Both the position numbers and the translations under genes were made by a program. Below, piece after piece: positions 1 through 8,612 of a stretch of DNA of 64,000 nt; position 1 is the stretch's first letter; every line of letters begins with the position of its first letter. The notes under the pieces were generated by a model, which had not been told where the DNA came from, did no database searches, and saw only the letters and a list, made by a program, of their open reading frames with translations. The stretch comes from Trinickia sp. Y13. Lineage in GTDB: Bacteria; Pseudomonadota; Gammaproteobacteria; Burkholderiales; Burkholderiaceae. The DNA lies in contig NZ_JAKWFK010000018.1 in NCBI RefSeq assembly GCF_029522115.1, positions 16,948 through 80,947 on the forward strand, written 5' to 3'.

Positions 1-879
1 GAAGTCGGCGAAGCCGTCATCAATGCGAAACCCGGCGACCGCGTCTATGTGAGCCCGCTGCGCTCCTGCGGTTCATGCAAGGCGTGTCGGGCAGGCCGGC
101 GCAGCGAGTGCCGCTATTACACGCTCAACGGCTACTTCAGTACGAGCCGAGACGGTCAACGCATTTTCGATTTGTATCCGTACGGCGGCTTCAGCGAGTA
201 CATGACCGCGCCCGAATATGCGCTCGTCAACATCCCGGACAACCTCAGTTTCGAGCAGGCGGGGCGCTTCGGCTATCTGGGCACATCGTACGGCGCGTTG
301 AAGAATGCAGGCGCCGGCTCGGGGCAAGTCGCGCTGATCGACGGCATCACGGGCACGCTCGGCGTCGCCTCGACGATGCTCGGACTCGCGATGGGCCTCA
401 CGCGTATTCTCGGCACGGGGCGCGACGAGCATCTGCTCCAGCGCATCAAGGCGCTCGCACCCGATCGCATCGAAGTCATGAGACTCGGTGATGGATCGGT
501 GGGCGATTGGGCCAAATCGCTGACGGGCGGCGAAGGCGTCGACTTCGTCGTCAGCGCGCTCGGTGCAAAGGCGCCGGCCTCAACGATGCTCGATTCGATG
601 AAAGGCGTCAGACGCGGCGGCAAGGTCGTCAACGTCGGTGGCGTGGCGGAAGACCTTCCCATCGATGTCAAATGGCTGATGGACGAGCAGGTGCATTTGA
701 TCGGCTCGAACTGGTTCACGACGGCTCAAGGCCAAGAGATGGCGGATATGGTCGGCACGGGCGCCCTCGACCTCTCGTATCTCGAGCACCGCAAATTCCC
801 GCTCTCGCGCGTCAACGAGGCGATCTCCGGCCTCAAGGATCGCGACGGCGGCTTCAGCAACTACGTCGTCCTTCCTTAA
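1..879 (+). CDS. Zinc-dependent alcohol dehydrogenase (5' end outside window)
   Basis: This is a medium-chain dehydrogenase/reductase that should oxidise an alcohol or reduce an aldehyde with NAD(P) in the cytosol. The reading frame is open from base 1, so the start and the catalytic-zinc GHE region lie outside the window. The structural zinc site is visible near the left edge as four cysteines spaced C-x2-C-x2-C-x7-C (SCGSCKACRAGRRSEC). A Rossmann region follows around GITGTLGVAST, with a further stretch GGKVVNVGG. The C-terminal NYVVLP is typical of the family. A strong terminator follows 65 bases after the stop, so this is the last gene of its unit. The substrate cannot be told from the sequence. 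Confidence 0.9.
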   Translation, partial: EVGEAVINAKPGDRVYVSPLRSCGSCKACRAGRRSECRYYTLNGYFSTSRDGQRIFDLYPYGGFSEYMTAPEYALVNIPDNLSFEQAGRFGYLGTSYGALKNAGAGSGQVALIDGITGTLGVASTMLGLAMGLTRILGTGRDEHLLQRIKALAPDRIEVMRLGDGSVGDWAKSLTGGEGVDFVVSALGAKAPASTMLDSMKGVRRGGKVVNVGGVAEDLPIDVKWLMDEQVHLIGSNWFTTAQGQEMADMVGTGALDLSYLEHRKFPLSRVNEAISGLKDRDGGFSNYVVLP

Positions 880-943
880 CCTCGTATCCTGCGCGCACCG
901 CTAAGGCGCAGCAGTTCCCGCTCCGGGTGACGATGCGCCCGTT

Positions 944-972
944 GGCCAGCTCGTTCGAGCTGGCCTTTTTTT
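944..972 (+). terminator. Rho-independent terminator after alcohol dehydrogenase
   Basis: A perfect 9-bp stem (GGCCAGCTC / GAGCTGGCC) with a GTTC loop is followed directly by seven T residues. It ends transcription of the dehydrogenase gene. Confidence 0.92.
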
Positions 973-1063
973 ATGGGCGCGTCATGGGCGCCCATCATGT
1001 GTCGCTCGATCTCCGGTTGCCCGCATTACGCGCATGGCCGGCAACGGTGCGTTCCCCGCCGTA

Positions 1064-1096
1064 GGTATTCACCCTAATCGATCGCCTCACTACACT
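1064..1096 (+). promoter_or_regulatory. Sigma-70-type promoter of first DUF4148 gene
   Basis: TTCACC (1068-1073) and TACACT (1091-1096) are separated by 17 bp. The block from GGTATT through ACCCTA and the CACTACACTGC around the -10 recur almost unchanged before the paralogous gene at 6823. That makes this a conserved promoter/operator rather than a chance match. Confidence 0.7.
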
Positions 1097-1164
1097 GCTT
1101 ACATCGGTTGGAAGCAATCGATCGAGATCGACAACGGATGTCGCAGTCCAATACAGAGGTAGCC

Positions 1165-1506
1165 ATGAAGAACACGCTGATGCAGACCATCGTCATTGCA
1201 ATCGCAGCAACGGCGCCGATCGTTGCGCTCGCGCAAACGCAGGGCCCGGCCCCGGTCACGCGCGCCCAGATCAAGAGCGCACTCGTTCAGTTGGAGCGAT
1301 CCGGCTACTCGCCGCTCGGCAGCAACATCGACTATCCGGGCGACCTGCAGTCGGCCGAGGCGCGCGCCGGCGCTCAGGCGAACGACGCAGAGGCGACGAC
1401 CTATGGCGGCAAGCCGGGAGGATCGACCGAAGCGGGTTCGCGCGCCGCCGCACCCGCGAAATCGCTTTATCTCGGCAACGCCGGCTCGCTGTACGTAGGC
1501 GACTAG
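1165..1506 (+). CDS. DUF4148 secreted small protein
   Basis: A 113-residue exported protein of the DUF4148 family, which is common in Burkholderiaceae and has no established function. A signal peptide covers about residues 1-22 (hydrophobic core, then ALAQ). The family core follows with VTRAQIKSALVQLERSGY and a short YPGDLQSAEAR segment, and the C-terminus ends in a short glycine/leucine-rich tail. The ATG at 1165 is chosen over an in-frame upstream ATG because it follows a GAGGT ribosome site and starts a clean signal peptide. A second copy lies at 6823 behind the same kind of promoter. Confidence 0.85.
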   Translation: MKNTLMQTIVIAIAATAPIVALAQTQGPAPVTRAQIKSALVQLERSGYSPLGSNIDYPGDLQSAEARAGAQANDAEATTYGGKPGGSTEAGSRAAAPAKSLYLGNAGSLYVGD

Positions 1507-1583
1507 GATCACAATAGGTCATGGCCCGGGGATCGTCAGCGCGAGATGCGTGCCATGCACGAGGGCAAAGCATGGCGCAACCG

Positions 1584-2525
1584 TCAGCGCGGGCGGTCTA
1601 TCGCCGCCAACGCCCGATGATCGGCCTCGAACGCCGCGGGGAGTTCCTCGCGCAGGAAAGCGATCCACGTGCGGATCTTCGCGTCGACGAAATGCCGCGA
1701 TTGGTACAGCGCGTGGACGACCACGGGCTGCACGTCATAGCCGCGCAGAACCCTGACGAGCGCGCCGGAAGTCAGGCCGGGCAGCGCGACGGCGGCGGGC
1801 AAAATGCCGATCCCGAGGGCGCTCCTGACCGCCGGTTCGAGCGCCTCGATCACGTTGACGGCATAGCGCGGCGCGCCGATCTCCACGGCAACGGGTGCGT
1901 CCGCGCCTTCGAAGATCCACTTGTTGAACGGAAATACCGGCGTGGCGAGTTGCAGGCACGAATGACGACGCAAGTCGGCGGGCGTCTCGGGCTCGCCATG
2001 CGAGGCAAGGTAGCGCGGCGCCGCGCAGACGATGCCCGAAGTGCTTCCAAGCCGAACGCTGATCAGCCCCGAATCCGGCAAGCCGGGCGCAACCACGATC
2101 GATACGTCATACCCCTCGGTCAGAATATCGGGCACCGCGCCGGACAATGTGAGCTCGATGCGCAGCGAAGGAAACTGCTCCTGATATCGCAGCACGGCGG
2201 GGACGACGAGATGATGTCCGAAGCTCGACAGCGCATGCACGCGTAAACAGCCTGACGGATGCTGGCGAGCCGCATTCGCTTCTGCTTCGGCCTCGTCGAT
2301 GTTGGCCAAGATCTGTCTGCATCGGTGCAAATATCGTTCGCCCGCTTCGGTCAGCGCCGTGTGTCTCGTGGTTCGATACAGCAATCGGGAGCCCAGATGA
2401 TTTTCGAGCGCCGAGACGGCGCGCGACGTCACGGACGTGGTGAGGTTGAGCTTGCGCGCTGCCGCTGCAAAGCCGCCCTCCGAAGCGACCTTCGCAAAGA
2501 CGCGCATACAGTGAAGTGTATCCAT
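1584..2525 (-). CDS. LysR-family transcriptional regulator
   Basis: A 313-residue LysR-type regulator. The winged helix-turn-helix occupies about residues 1-60 (MRVFAKVASEGGFAAAARKL, then SVTSRAVSALENHLG), and the effector-binding domain runs from about 90 to 295. The N-terminus fits the subgroup that controls small enzyme or efflux genes (MDTLHCMRVF start). The NAD(P)H:FMN reductase gene lies about 90 bases upstream on the same strand, not divergent, so its target is unclear. I cannot name an effector. Confidence 0.9.
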   Translation of the reverse strand: MDTLHCMRVFAKVASEGGFAAAARKLNLTTSVTSRAVSALENHLGSRLLYRTTRHTALTEAGERYLHRCRQILANIDEAEAEANAARQHPSGCLRVHALSSFGHHLVVPAVLRYQEQFPSLRIELTLSGAVPDILTEGYDVSIVVAPGLPDSGLISVRLGSTSGIVCAAPRYLASHGEPETPADLRRHSCLQLATPVFPFNKWIFEGADAPVAVEIGAPRYAVNVIEALEPAVRSALGIGILPAAVALPGLTSGALVRVLRGYDVQPVVVHALYQSRHFVDAKIRTWIAFLREELPAAFEADHRALAAIDRPR

Positions 2526-2615
2526 GGCAATTTTGCGGTCCGCGTTCGGCGAGCGTTCTTCGGGCCCCGTGTCACCGTCGTGTCACCCTCCCCTCCAACC
2601 GAATCACGACATTGT

Positions 2616-3176
2616 TTAGCTCTTTGAAAGTCGCGCGATCCACGCGTGGAATGCGCCCACGAATCGCTTCAGGAATTCGGTCGTAGCGGCATGGTTCAGC
2701 GCACCGTTATCGTCGAAGAGTGCGGTCACGTTGCCAACGTATGCCTCCGGGCTTGCCATCACGTTCACTCCGAGACAAACCAAAGACTGCCTCAAGTGAT
2801 GACTGGCGCCGAACCCGCCCATGGCGCCCGGAGACGCGCTCACGACCGCAGCCGGCTTACCGCGAAGAACGCTCGATCCGAACGGTCGCGAAAGAACGTC
2901 CACCGCGTTCTTCAACACCGCAGGCACCGAACGGTTGTATTCAGGCGTCACGAACAGCACCGCATCCGCGGCTGCCAATCGCTCGCGCACCGCGAGCCAA
3001 GGAGCGGGCGCGTCCGCCTCCAAATCGTCGTTGTAGAACGGTAGCGCGCCGATTTCGACGATGTCCAACGAAAGCTCGGGGCGCGCGAGTTCCGATAGCG
3101 CATTGGCCAACATCCGGTTGAAGGATTTCTTGCGCAAACTTCCGACCAACACGGCAACTTTATAGGGTGCGGGCAT
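2616..3176 (-). CDS. NAD(P)H-dependent FMN reductase
   Basis: A flavodoxin-fold FMN reductase of 186 residues. It should pass electrons from NAD(P)H to FMN or to quinone/azo-type acceptors. Motifs visible are VLVGSLRKKSFNR at the N-terminus (phosphate-binding loop), the family signature TPEYNRSVPAVLKNAVDVLSR near residue 80 and the segment SPGAMGGFGA. The ATG at 3176 follows AGAGGT by 7 bases. The reading frame stays open further upstream, but that part is out of character and overlaps a decayed denD fragment. A 16-bp palindrome sits just upstream and may be its operator. Confidence 0.88.
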   Translation of the reverse strand: MPAPYKVAVLVGSLRKKSFNRMLANALSELARPELSLDIVEIGALPFYNDDLEADAPAPWLAVRERLAAADAVLFVTPEYNRSVPAVLKNAVDVLSRPFGSSVLRGKPAAVVSASPGAMGGFGASHHLRQSLVCLGVNVMASPEAYVGNVTALFDDNGALNHAATTEFLKRFVGAFHAWIARLSKS

Positions 3177-3202
3177 GAAATTACCTCTTGCCATTGAATG
3201 AA

Positions 3203-3218
3203 ATGCTATCGTTAGCAT
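3203..3218. promoter_or_regulatory. Palindrome upstream of FMN reductase (candidate operator)
   Basis: ATGCTA-TCGT-TAGCAT lies 27 bases before the reductase start. Read on the minus strand, the adjacent TATGCT would serve as a -10 hexamer, so a repressor bound here would block the promoter. The cognate regulator is unknown. Confidence 0.5.
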
Positions 3219-3299
3219 AGCATATCTGCGGAATCGCATGCTCACGACATGTGGCGCATGTTGGTGGAACGGTACCAGCGCCTTCACCCTCCGCGTCGT

Positions 3300-3384
3300 T
3301 TCAATCTGCGTGACGCGAACGCCACCGCGTTCGACGAGATCGCCGGCCAAGGAAGCCAGCGCCGCCGGTGATGAGCACCTTCAT
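3300..3384 (-). pseudogene. denD: 5' remnant of D-erythronate dehydrogenase (denD)
   Basis: An ATG 28 bases after otnI opens MKVLITGGAGFLG, the NAD-binding start of DenD-type epimerase/dehydratases. The frame then breaks, and a second frame carries LAGDLVERGGVRV, the expected continuation. After roughly 30 codons homology stops, whereas DenD proteins are normally about 320 residues. A small indel plus a large deletion therefore removed the gene. Position right behind otnI is the normal operon order for the erythronate/tetronate pathway. Confidence 0.72.
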
Positions 3385-3412
3385 GGGATATCGCCTCGCG
3401 AAAGTACGGAAA

Positions 3413-4189
3413 TCACAAATAGGATCTGAGCCAGCCGAGACCCTCCGACGTGCCGGCTTGGGGACGATATTCGCATCCGATCCAGCCGTCATATCCAAGT
3501 GCGTCGATTCGCTCGAACAGGTACGGGTAGTTCACTTCGCCGGTATCGGGCTCGTGGCGCTCGGGCACGCCCGCGATTTGTATGTGGCCAATACCGGCGA
3601 TGTCGCGCTCGAGTTTCTTGGCAAGGTCGCCTTCGACGATTTGACAGTGGTAGCAATCGAACTGCACCTTCAGATTCGGCGCACCGACCTCGCGGCAGAT
3701 CGCCTGGGCATCGTCCTGCCGGTTGAGAAAAAAGCCAGGCATGTCGCGCGGATTGATCGGCTCGATCAGAATCGTGACGCCGTCCGCGCGCGCTGCTTGC
3801 GCCGCATGCGCGAGATTGCGCAGATACACGTCACGATGTTGAGCATGATCGGCTTGCGCGGGCAACAGCCCCGCCATCACGTGCAGTTTGTCGTTGCCAA
3901 GCGTTCGTGCGTAGGCGAGCGCCGTATCGATGCCGCGGCGGAACTCGTCTTCGCGTCCCGGAAGCGACGCGATACCGCGCTCGCCCGCGGCCCAATCGCC
4001 GGGTGGCGCGTTGAAGAGCGCCTGAGTGAGCCCCTGCTCGTCCAAGCGCGTCTTCAACTGCACAGCGGGAAAATCGTACGGAAACAGGTACTCGACCGCT
4101 TTGAAGCCGTCGCGAGCGGCGGCAGCGAAGCGATCGACAAACGCATGCTCGTTGTACATCATCGTGAGATTCGCGGCGAAGCGTGGCAT
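3413..4189 (-). CDS. otnI: 2-oxo-tetronate isomerase OtnI
   Basis: A 258-residue TIM-barrel isomerase of the hydroxypyruvate isomerase/OtnI family, which interconverts 2-oxo-tetronate and 3-oxo-tetronate in the breakdown of four-carbon sugar acids. Family marks are [14 protein letters not shown] at the start, [16 protein letters not shown], the metal-site region [14 protein letters not shown] and FDCYHCQ, and a C-terminal GCEYRPQ. Length equals the usual family length. The ATG at 4189 is chosen because family homology starts there; the frame is open further upstream. Its usual partner denD survives only as a fragment behind it, and no kinase or decarboxylase of the pathway is nearby. The protein looks intact but isolated. 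Confidence 0.9.
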   Translation of the reverse strand: MPRFAANLTMMYNEHAFVDRFAAAARDGFKAVEYLFPYDFPAVQLKTRLDEQGLTQALFNAPPGDWAAGERGIASLPGREDEFRRGIDTALAYARTLGNDKLHVMAGLLPAQADHAQHRDVYLRNLAHAAQAARADGVTILIEPINPRDMPGFFLNRQDDAQAICREVGAPNLKVQFDCYHCQIVEGDLAKKLERDIAGIGHIQIAGVPERHEPDTGEVNYPYLFERIDALGYDGWIGCEYRPQAGTSEGLGWLRSYL

Positions 4190-4461
4190 GACAATAGATC
4201 CAAATAAAGCGTTAAAGTAGCGCCGAACATGTTGGCTGTGCAACGACGCAACTTGCACACGATTGCCGCGAGCCGATGATCGCAATACCGGGCACTGCTG
4301 CCCTGCCCGCAAGGAACGACGTGCGCAACGGGCAGCACGACGGTGTGCCACTGCGCACGCTCCCCCATACGATCGATAGCCTTCGATCGGCAAAATGGCG
4401 TTGCGCGGAAACACAGCGACAATCGCGAACTTTTTCCGCCACGCATTGGAGCCTCGCCCGT

Positions 4462-5100
4462 ATGACACGCACACATCGCGAGCTTGAACCAATCAGTACC
4501 GTCACGCTGCAGCATTACAACGCACATGCGGAAGATTTCCGAGAAGGCACGCGCGACCACGACGTCTCGCAGAATATCGATGCGCTGCTGCGTCATATCG
4601 TCGGCGAGCCGCCATTTACGATCCTCGATTTCGGCTGCGGGCCAGGGCGGGATCTCAAAGCACTAACTTCGCTGGGCCATCGCGCGGTGGGCCTGGACGG
4701 CGCCGAACGCTTCGTCGCGATGGCACGCGAGGCGACCGGCTGCGAGGTATGGCAGCAGGATTTCCTCCACCTCGATTTGCCTGCTGCCCACTTTGACGGC
4801 GTCTTCGCCAACGCCTCGCTGTTCCATGTCCCGAGTCGGGATTTGGCGCGCGTGCTGCGGCAGTTGCACGCGACGCTCAAGCCCGGTGGCGTGCTATTCA
4901 GTTCCAATCCACGCGGCGCGAACCAGGAAGGTTGGACCAATGGGCGTTATGGCGCATTTCACGATCTCGAAGCATGGCGCCGATACATGACCGAGGCGGG
5001 ATTCGTCGAACTCGAGCATTATTATCGGCCCGCGGGCTTGCCGCGCGAGCGACAGCCGTGGCTTGCCAGTGTGTGGCGCAAGCAGGACCGAGGGGGCTGA
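4462..5100 (+). CDS. Class I SAM-dependent methyltransferase
   Basis: A 212-residue cytosolic methyltransferase. The SAM-binding motif I is [12 protein letters not shown] near residue 53, followed by [14 protein letters not shown] and the motif containing [15 protein letters not shown] segment [10 protein letters not shown] matches motif III. The ATG at 4462 starts the part that aligns with such enzymes; the longer frame upstream has no methyltransferase character. Similar proteins include tellurite-resistance and small-molecule methyltransferases, so the substrate is open. Confidence 0.85.
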   Translation: MTRTHRELEPISTVTLQHYNAHAEDFREGTRDHDVSQNIDALLRHIVGEPPFTILDFGCGPGRDLKALTSLGHRAVGLDGAERFVAMAREATGCEVWQQDFLHLDLPAAHFDGVFANASLFHVPSRDLARVLRQLHATLKPGGVLFSSNPRGANQEGWTNGRYGAFHDLEAWRRYMTEAGFVELEHYYRPAGLPRERQPWLASVWRKQDRGG

Positions 5101-5516
5101 GCCGCGGGTTGTTTGGGCGGGCGGTGACCGCCCTCGCGGCTTACATTGCGCCGGCCGCAGCGAGAAAGGGAACGGCCCCGGTAAATGGTGCGTGGGTATC
5201 GCGTCAATCGAGGAAATAGTGCGTCTCGCATGTGGCCGCATCGATTGACGAAGCAAACGCCCCGAACCGAACGCTACACGCCGCCGATTTCCTTTCGCTT
5301 TTCTTTCATTCGACGGCGTACGCCCCTTGGCGACCGATATTGACGAACGATTGGCGAGATCGCGCCGCCATTCTCCTGAGCACGCACGGAACTCATCGGC
5401 CATCATTGACCGATATCGAAACGATCGAGGGTAGGCGCGCAAGGCGCGACGCGACGCTGACTTGCGTCGTCGGAAGCGGCGCTCGAATCGACAACACATC
5501 GAACAGGGATCCGCGA
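5101..5516. other. Intergenic region, no gene seen
   Basis: This 416-base gap holds no supportable gene. A short GC-rich hairpin (GGGCGG-TGA-CCGCCC, 5119-5133) follows the methyltransferase but lacks a T run. The reading frame of the downstream acyltransferase is open through much of the gap, without homology character. Confidence 0.6.
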
Positions 5517-6659
5517 ATGAATCAAGGCAACACCGTTGGGCAAATCGATCAACTGACGGGGCTGCGTGCTTTCCTTGCTTTATGGGTGGTCACTCGCCAC
5601 CTGTTCTACCCGTTCGAGAGCGGCGCTTTCATCGATTTCGGTACCCGCTTCGCGGCGTTCGACCACGGCTATCTCGGCGTCGACGGCTTCTTCATCCTGA
5701 GCGGCTTCATCCTCGCGTATAACTATGCCAACGGCAAGCCGCTCGACTATCGGGCTTTCATCGGCGCCCGGTTCGCGCGCATCTATCCGATCCATTTCGT
5801 GACGTTGCTAGGCGCTATCGGCCTCGTGTTCGTCAAGCAGTTCATATTGCACAAACACCTGATCGGTACCGAGCAAAACACTTATCCGGCACTGGCGGCC
5901 AATTTCGTTTTGCTCAACGCCTGGTCATTCAAATTCGTGACCGGTTGGAACGACGTCGCCTGGTCGGTTAGCGCGGAATGGTTCGCCTACGTCTTCTTCC
6001 CGCTCTTCGTAGCACTGGCGCCCGCACGTAACCGGCTCTTTGGCGCAGTGCTGCTGCTCGTCCCGGCCGGCGCGCTAGCCATACTCGAGTGGCGCTCCTC
6101 CACCGCATTGTCATTGCCCGGCGGACTCGCGCGATTGATCCCGGAGTTCTATGCCGGCGTCTTGCTGTTTCGGCTGCGCCGCAGTTCGGGATTCGCCTCG
6201 CTGCCGCGCGGTCTGGGTCTCGCGGCACTCGGCGTTATCGCGCTCGGCATCGTCGTGCAGCGCGATACGCTGACCGTCGTCGGCTTGGGCCTCCTGATCT
6301 TCGCGTTGTCGTCGGATGCCGATCTCGTCGCACCCCTGCTCGCGTTTCGCCCAATCGTTTACTTGGGCGAGATTTCGTACTGCCTGTACATGGTGCAACG
6401 CTTTCCGATGGAGGGCCTATCGCTCGCGCGCAAGGCCAGCGCCGCGCTCGCAGGCTCACCGCTCGTGCAATTGCTCGTGTTGCTCGCGACGCTGCTCGTG
6501 GTGAGCCACTGGACGCATCGGCTCATCGAACTGCCCGGCAGGAAGTGGCTGCGGCGCGTGCTCTCGGCTCGGCAAGCACAACCACGAACCGTGACGACGC
6601 GGGCCCCGCAGAGCGCCGATGGCTTGGTGCGCGAGCAAGAGGAAGGCGCCGCTAGTTGA
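5517..6659 (+). CDS. Acyltransferase family 3 (OafA/YrhL type) membrane protein
   Basis: A 380-residue integral membrane acyltransferase that probably adds an acyl group to a cell-surface sugar or lipid. The family start is clear: QIDQLTGLRAFLALWVVTRHLF, with the conserved Arg and His of the first membrane helix, then YLGVDGFFILSGFILAY. About ten membrane segments follow, and IYPIHFVTLLGAI and ISYCLYMVQRFP are typical late motifs. The ATG at 5517 is preceded by AGGGA and begins exactly where family homology begins. No glycan genes are nearby, so the target is unknown. Confidence 0.9.
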   Translation: MNQGNTVGQIDQLTGLRAFLALWVVTRHLFYPFESGAFIDFGTRFAAFDHGYLGVDGFFILSGFILAYNYANGKPLDYRAFIGARFARIYPIHFVTLLGAIGLVFVKQFILHKHLIGTEQNTYPALAANFVLLNAWSFKFVTGWNDVAWSVSAEWFAYVFFPLFVALAPARNRLFGAVLLLVPAGALAILEWRSSTALSLPGGLARLIPEFYAGVLLFRLRRSSGFASLPRGLGLAALGVIALGIVVQRDTLTVVGLGLLIFALSSDADLVAPLLAFRPIVYLGEISYCLYMVQRFPMEGLSLARKASAALAGSPLVQLLVLLATLLVVSHWTHRLIELPGRKWLRRVLSARQAQPRTVTTRAPQSADGLVREQEEGAAS

Positions 6660-6720
6660 TGTCGGCGCCATTCGCCGTTCGCGATTATGAACAAATCTGC
6701 AACGATAAGTTATCAAGATA

Positions 6721-6753
6721 GGTATTAACCCTAGGCCTTCAAGTCACTACACT
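6721..6753 (+). promoter_or_regulatory. Sigma-70-type promoter of second DUF4148 gene
   Basis: TTAACC (6725-6730) and TACACT (6748-6753) are 17 bp apart. The flanking GGTATT, ACCCTA, CACTACACTGC and CATCGGTT match the region upstream of the gene at 1165. Confidence 0.7.
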
Positions 6754-6822
6754 GCAGTCATCGGTTCAACGCAACGAACACGATGCAACAGCAAACATAA
6801 ACAACTCTTGGAGGTAGTAATC

Positions 6823-7131
6823 ATGAAATCGCTCATTCAAGCCGTCGCCATCGCCGCCGCCTTCGCCGCTCCTGTCGCCGCTTTCGCGCAATCGGGCGCG
6901 CCTGTGACCCGCGCCCAAGTGAAGGCTGAGCTTGTGCAGTTCGAGCAAGCGGGTGGCCTGCGCAGTTTCAGCAACGATCCGCGCTACCCGGAAGACGCGC
7001 AAATCGCGCAAGCAAGGGTCAATGCCCAAAACGGCAACAATCAAGGTTTCGGCGGCGTGCAAGCCGGCTCGTCTGCGTCGGGTGCTCCCGCCCGAGCCGA
7101 TGGCGTCAAGCCGATCTTCTTCGGCAATTAA
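6823..7131 (+). CDS. DUF4148 secreted small protein (paralog)
   Basis: A 102-residue exported DUF4148 protein related to the one at 1165. It has a signal peptide ending AAFAQ and the family core VTRAQVKAELVQFEQAGG and DPRYPEDAQIAQAR. The ATG at 6823 follows GGAGGT by 7 bases. The two copies share the N-terminal core and the promoter but differ in the tail. The function is unknown; members are often induced by stress or growth phase. Confidence 0.87.
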   Translation: MKSLIQAVAIAAAFAAPVAAFAQSGAPVTRAQVKAELVQFEQAGGLRSFSNDPRYPEDAQIAQARVNAQNGNNQGFGGVQAGSSASGAPARADGVKPIFFGN

Positions 7132-7263
7132 TCTCGCCACATGAAAGCCAGTGGGCGCCCCGAACGGGCAGCCCCGCGACATAACAGTCATCTCGCTGAT
7201 TCGCAGGGAATACGGCTTGCTTCATCGTCAAAGAGGCAAGCCGCTTTCACATCGATACCTCCG

Positions 7264-7315
7264 CCGCCGATCATCGGCGGTTTCGCCTAGCCCTGCACTC
7301 GGCTAGGCGCTTTTT
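7264..7315 (+). terminator. Tandem hairpins, rho-independent terminator
   Basis: A perfect palindromic hairpin CCGCCGAT-C-ATCGGCGG (7264-7280) is followed by CGCCTAGCC / GGCTAGGCG (7284-7309) with an 8-base loop and then CTTTTT. The second hairpin is a standard terminator for the DUF4148 gene. It also lies downstream of the CBS-domain gene that converges from the right. Confidence 0.88.
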
Positions 7316-7393
7316 GCTCAGCGTGACGGCTAAATACCGCGACGCAGAAACCATCGCGACAGTCCTGTACACCGAGCGGCGAAGGCAGTCCAG

Positions 7394-7990
7394 TCATAGT
7401 TCGCCGAAAGCACAGACCACTTCATAGCCATCCGCGAGCGCATCCCATCGACCAACCTGCCGCACTTGCTCGAATTCGCGCATCGCTGTGCGGATCGCCT
7501 CATCGCGCGTGCCTCGGGCTACCTGCACACGCATGACCTCGCTGCGGTGCGTTCGCCCGAAATGATCGAGCACGTCTTTGTAAAAAACGACTTCGAACGG
7601 CACAGCGTGCGACTCGCCTGCGCCGATATCCTCGGCACCGATATCGTTCGCCGAGACAATGCCTACGACGCACGCGTGATGATCGAGCACGACGAGTCGC
7701 CTGACGTGGCCCTCGCGCATCAAGCAAGCGGCCTGCTCCAGCGTGTCGTCCAGTCCACAACTGAGGGCGTCGGCGCTCATTGCCTCGCGCACCGTCATCT
7801 CTTCTGGAGCACGACCCTGCGCGACCGTACGCACCGCGATATCGCGGTCGGTCAGCATGCCGATCAGCCGCGTGCCCCGACAAACCGGCAGGCAGGCGAC
7901 TTTCTCGTCTCTGAGCTTGCGCGCCGCAGCGGCAACACTCGCCTGCGGATCGACGCAGACGGCTCGGTGCATGACATCCTTGACCCGCAT
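7394..7990 (-). CDS. CBS-domain pair protein
   Basis: A 198-residue cytosolic protein with two CBS domains (about residues 1-60 and 68-125), which usually bind adenine nucleotides. Marks are VKDVMHRAVCVDPQASV, GMLTDRDIAVR and VREAMSADA, then VVGIVSANDIG. The last 70 residues form a separate small domain without a motif I can name. The start follows a perfect AAGGAGGT site. Similar stand-alone CBS proteins in Burkholderia lie among stress and low-oxygen genes, but I found no FNR-type box upstream here. Confidence 0.88.
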   Translation of the reverse strand: MRVKDVMHRAVCVDPQASVAAAARKLRDEKVACLPVCRGTRLIGMLTDRDIAVRTVAQGRAPEEMTVREAMSADALSCGLDDTLEQAACLMREGHVRRLVVLDHHACVVGIVSANDIGAEDIGAGESHAVPFEVVFYKDVLDHFGRTHRSEVMRVQVARGTRDEAIRTAMREFEQVRQVGRWDALADGYEVVCAFGEL

Positions 7991-8282
7991 GGTTTACCTC
8001 CTTGATGCCGTCTTCGTCCGGCGCTGGCGCCAAGCGTCAGCACCTCATAGAGCGCCGTGAAGGGGACATCTCGAGAACTCCGCGAAGCGCGCACCGGGAA
8101 CAACCGGTCGACGCCCCCGCAGACATAAGCAGGCATCTCGCTTCGTTGCCCCGGCTCTGGCTGCAACCGAACAGGGCGCAGAACCCCAACGTCTTACCGG
8201 AGGGCCGAGCCGCCGGCGTTAGCGAACGGATCGCGTTCGGGCGACGCGCGCAGCACGCAAGGCCCAAACGTAGGCATACAAA
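7991..8282. other. Intergenic region, no gene seen
   Basis: About 290 bases between the CBS gene and a cold-shock remnant. No reading frame with family character and no clear regulatory site was found beyond the CBS ribosome site. Confidence 0.5.
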
Positions 8283-8376
8283 TCAGAGCGGCGACACACT
8301 CGCCGCTTGCTTGCCCTTGGGGCCCATGCGCACTTCAAACTGGACCCGCTGATTTTCTTGCAACGTTTTGAATCCC
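8283..8376 (-). pseudogene. C-terminal remnant of a cold-shock protein (CspA family)
   Basis: The last 30 codons read GFKTLQENQRVQFEVRMGP followed by KGKQAASVSPL and a stop, which is the C-terminal half of a CspA-type nucleic-acid-binding beta barrel. The N-terminal half with the RNA-binding FGF/FVH motifs is absent: sequence upstream in the frame is unrelated. This is a truncated leftover. Confidence 0.75.
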
Positions 8377-8612
8377 TCTCCCGTTCCCCTTCTTCTCGAA
8401 CCCAGAATCCTTCGAGCGAGCAAGGCTAGAGACGAACCTTCTGTGCAAGAAGCGCTGAGATCCGCCTCGTGCCTCATCAGGTCCAGGCACAGGCGCACGA
8501 TGGCCGTCGGATTAGGTCTACACACAGCTATCTTGAGCATTTGAATGGATCATATCGATGAGCTAAATCAAAGGTTCGTCGACGGGCGCCATGCGTTCTC
8601 GTCGAGAGAGCA

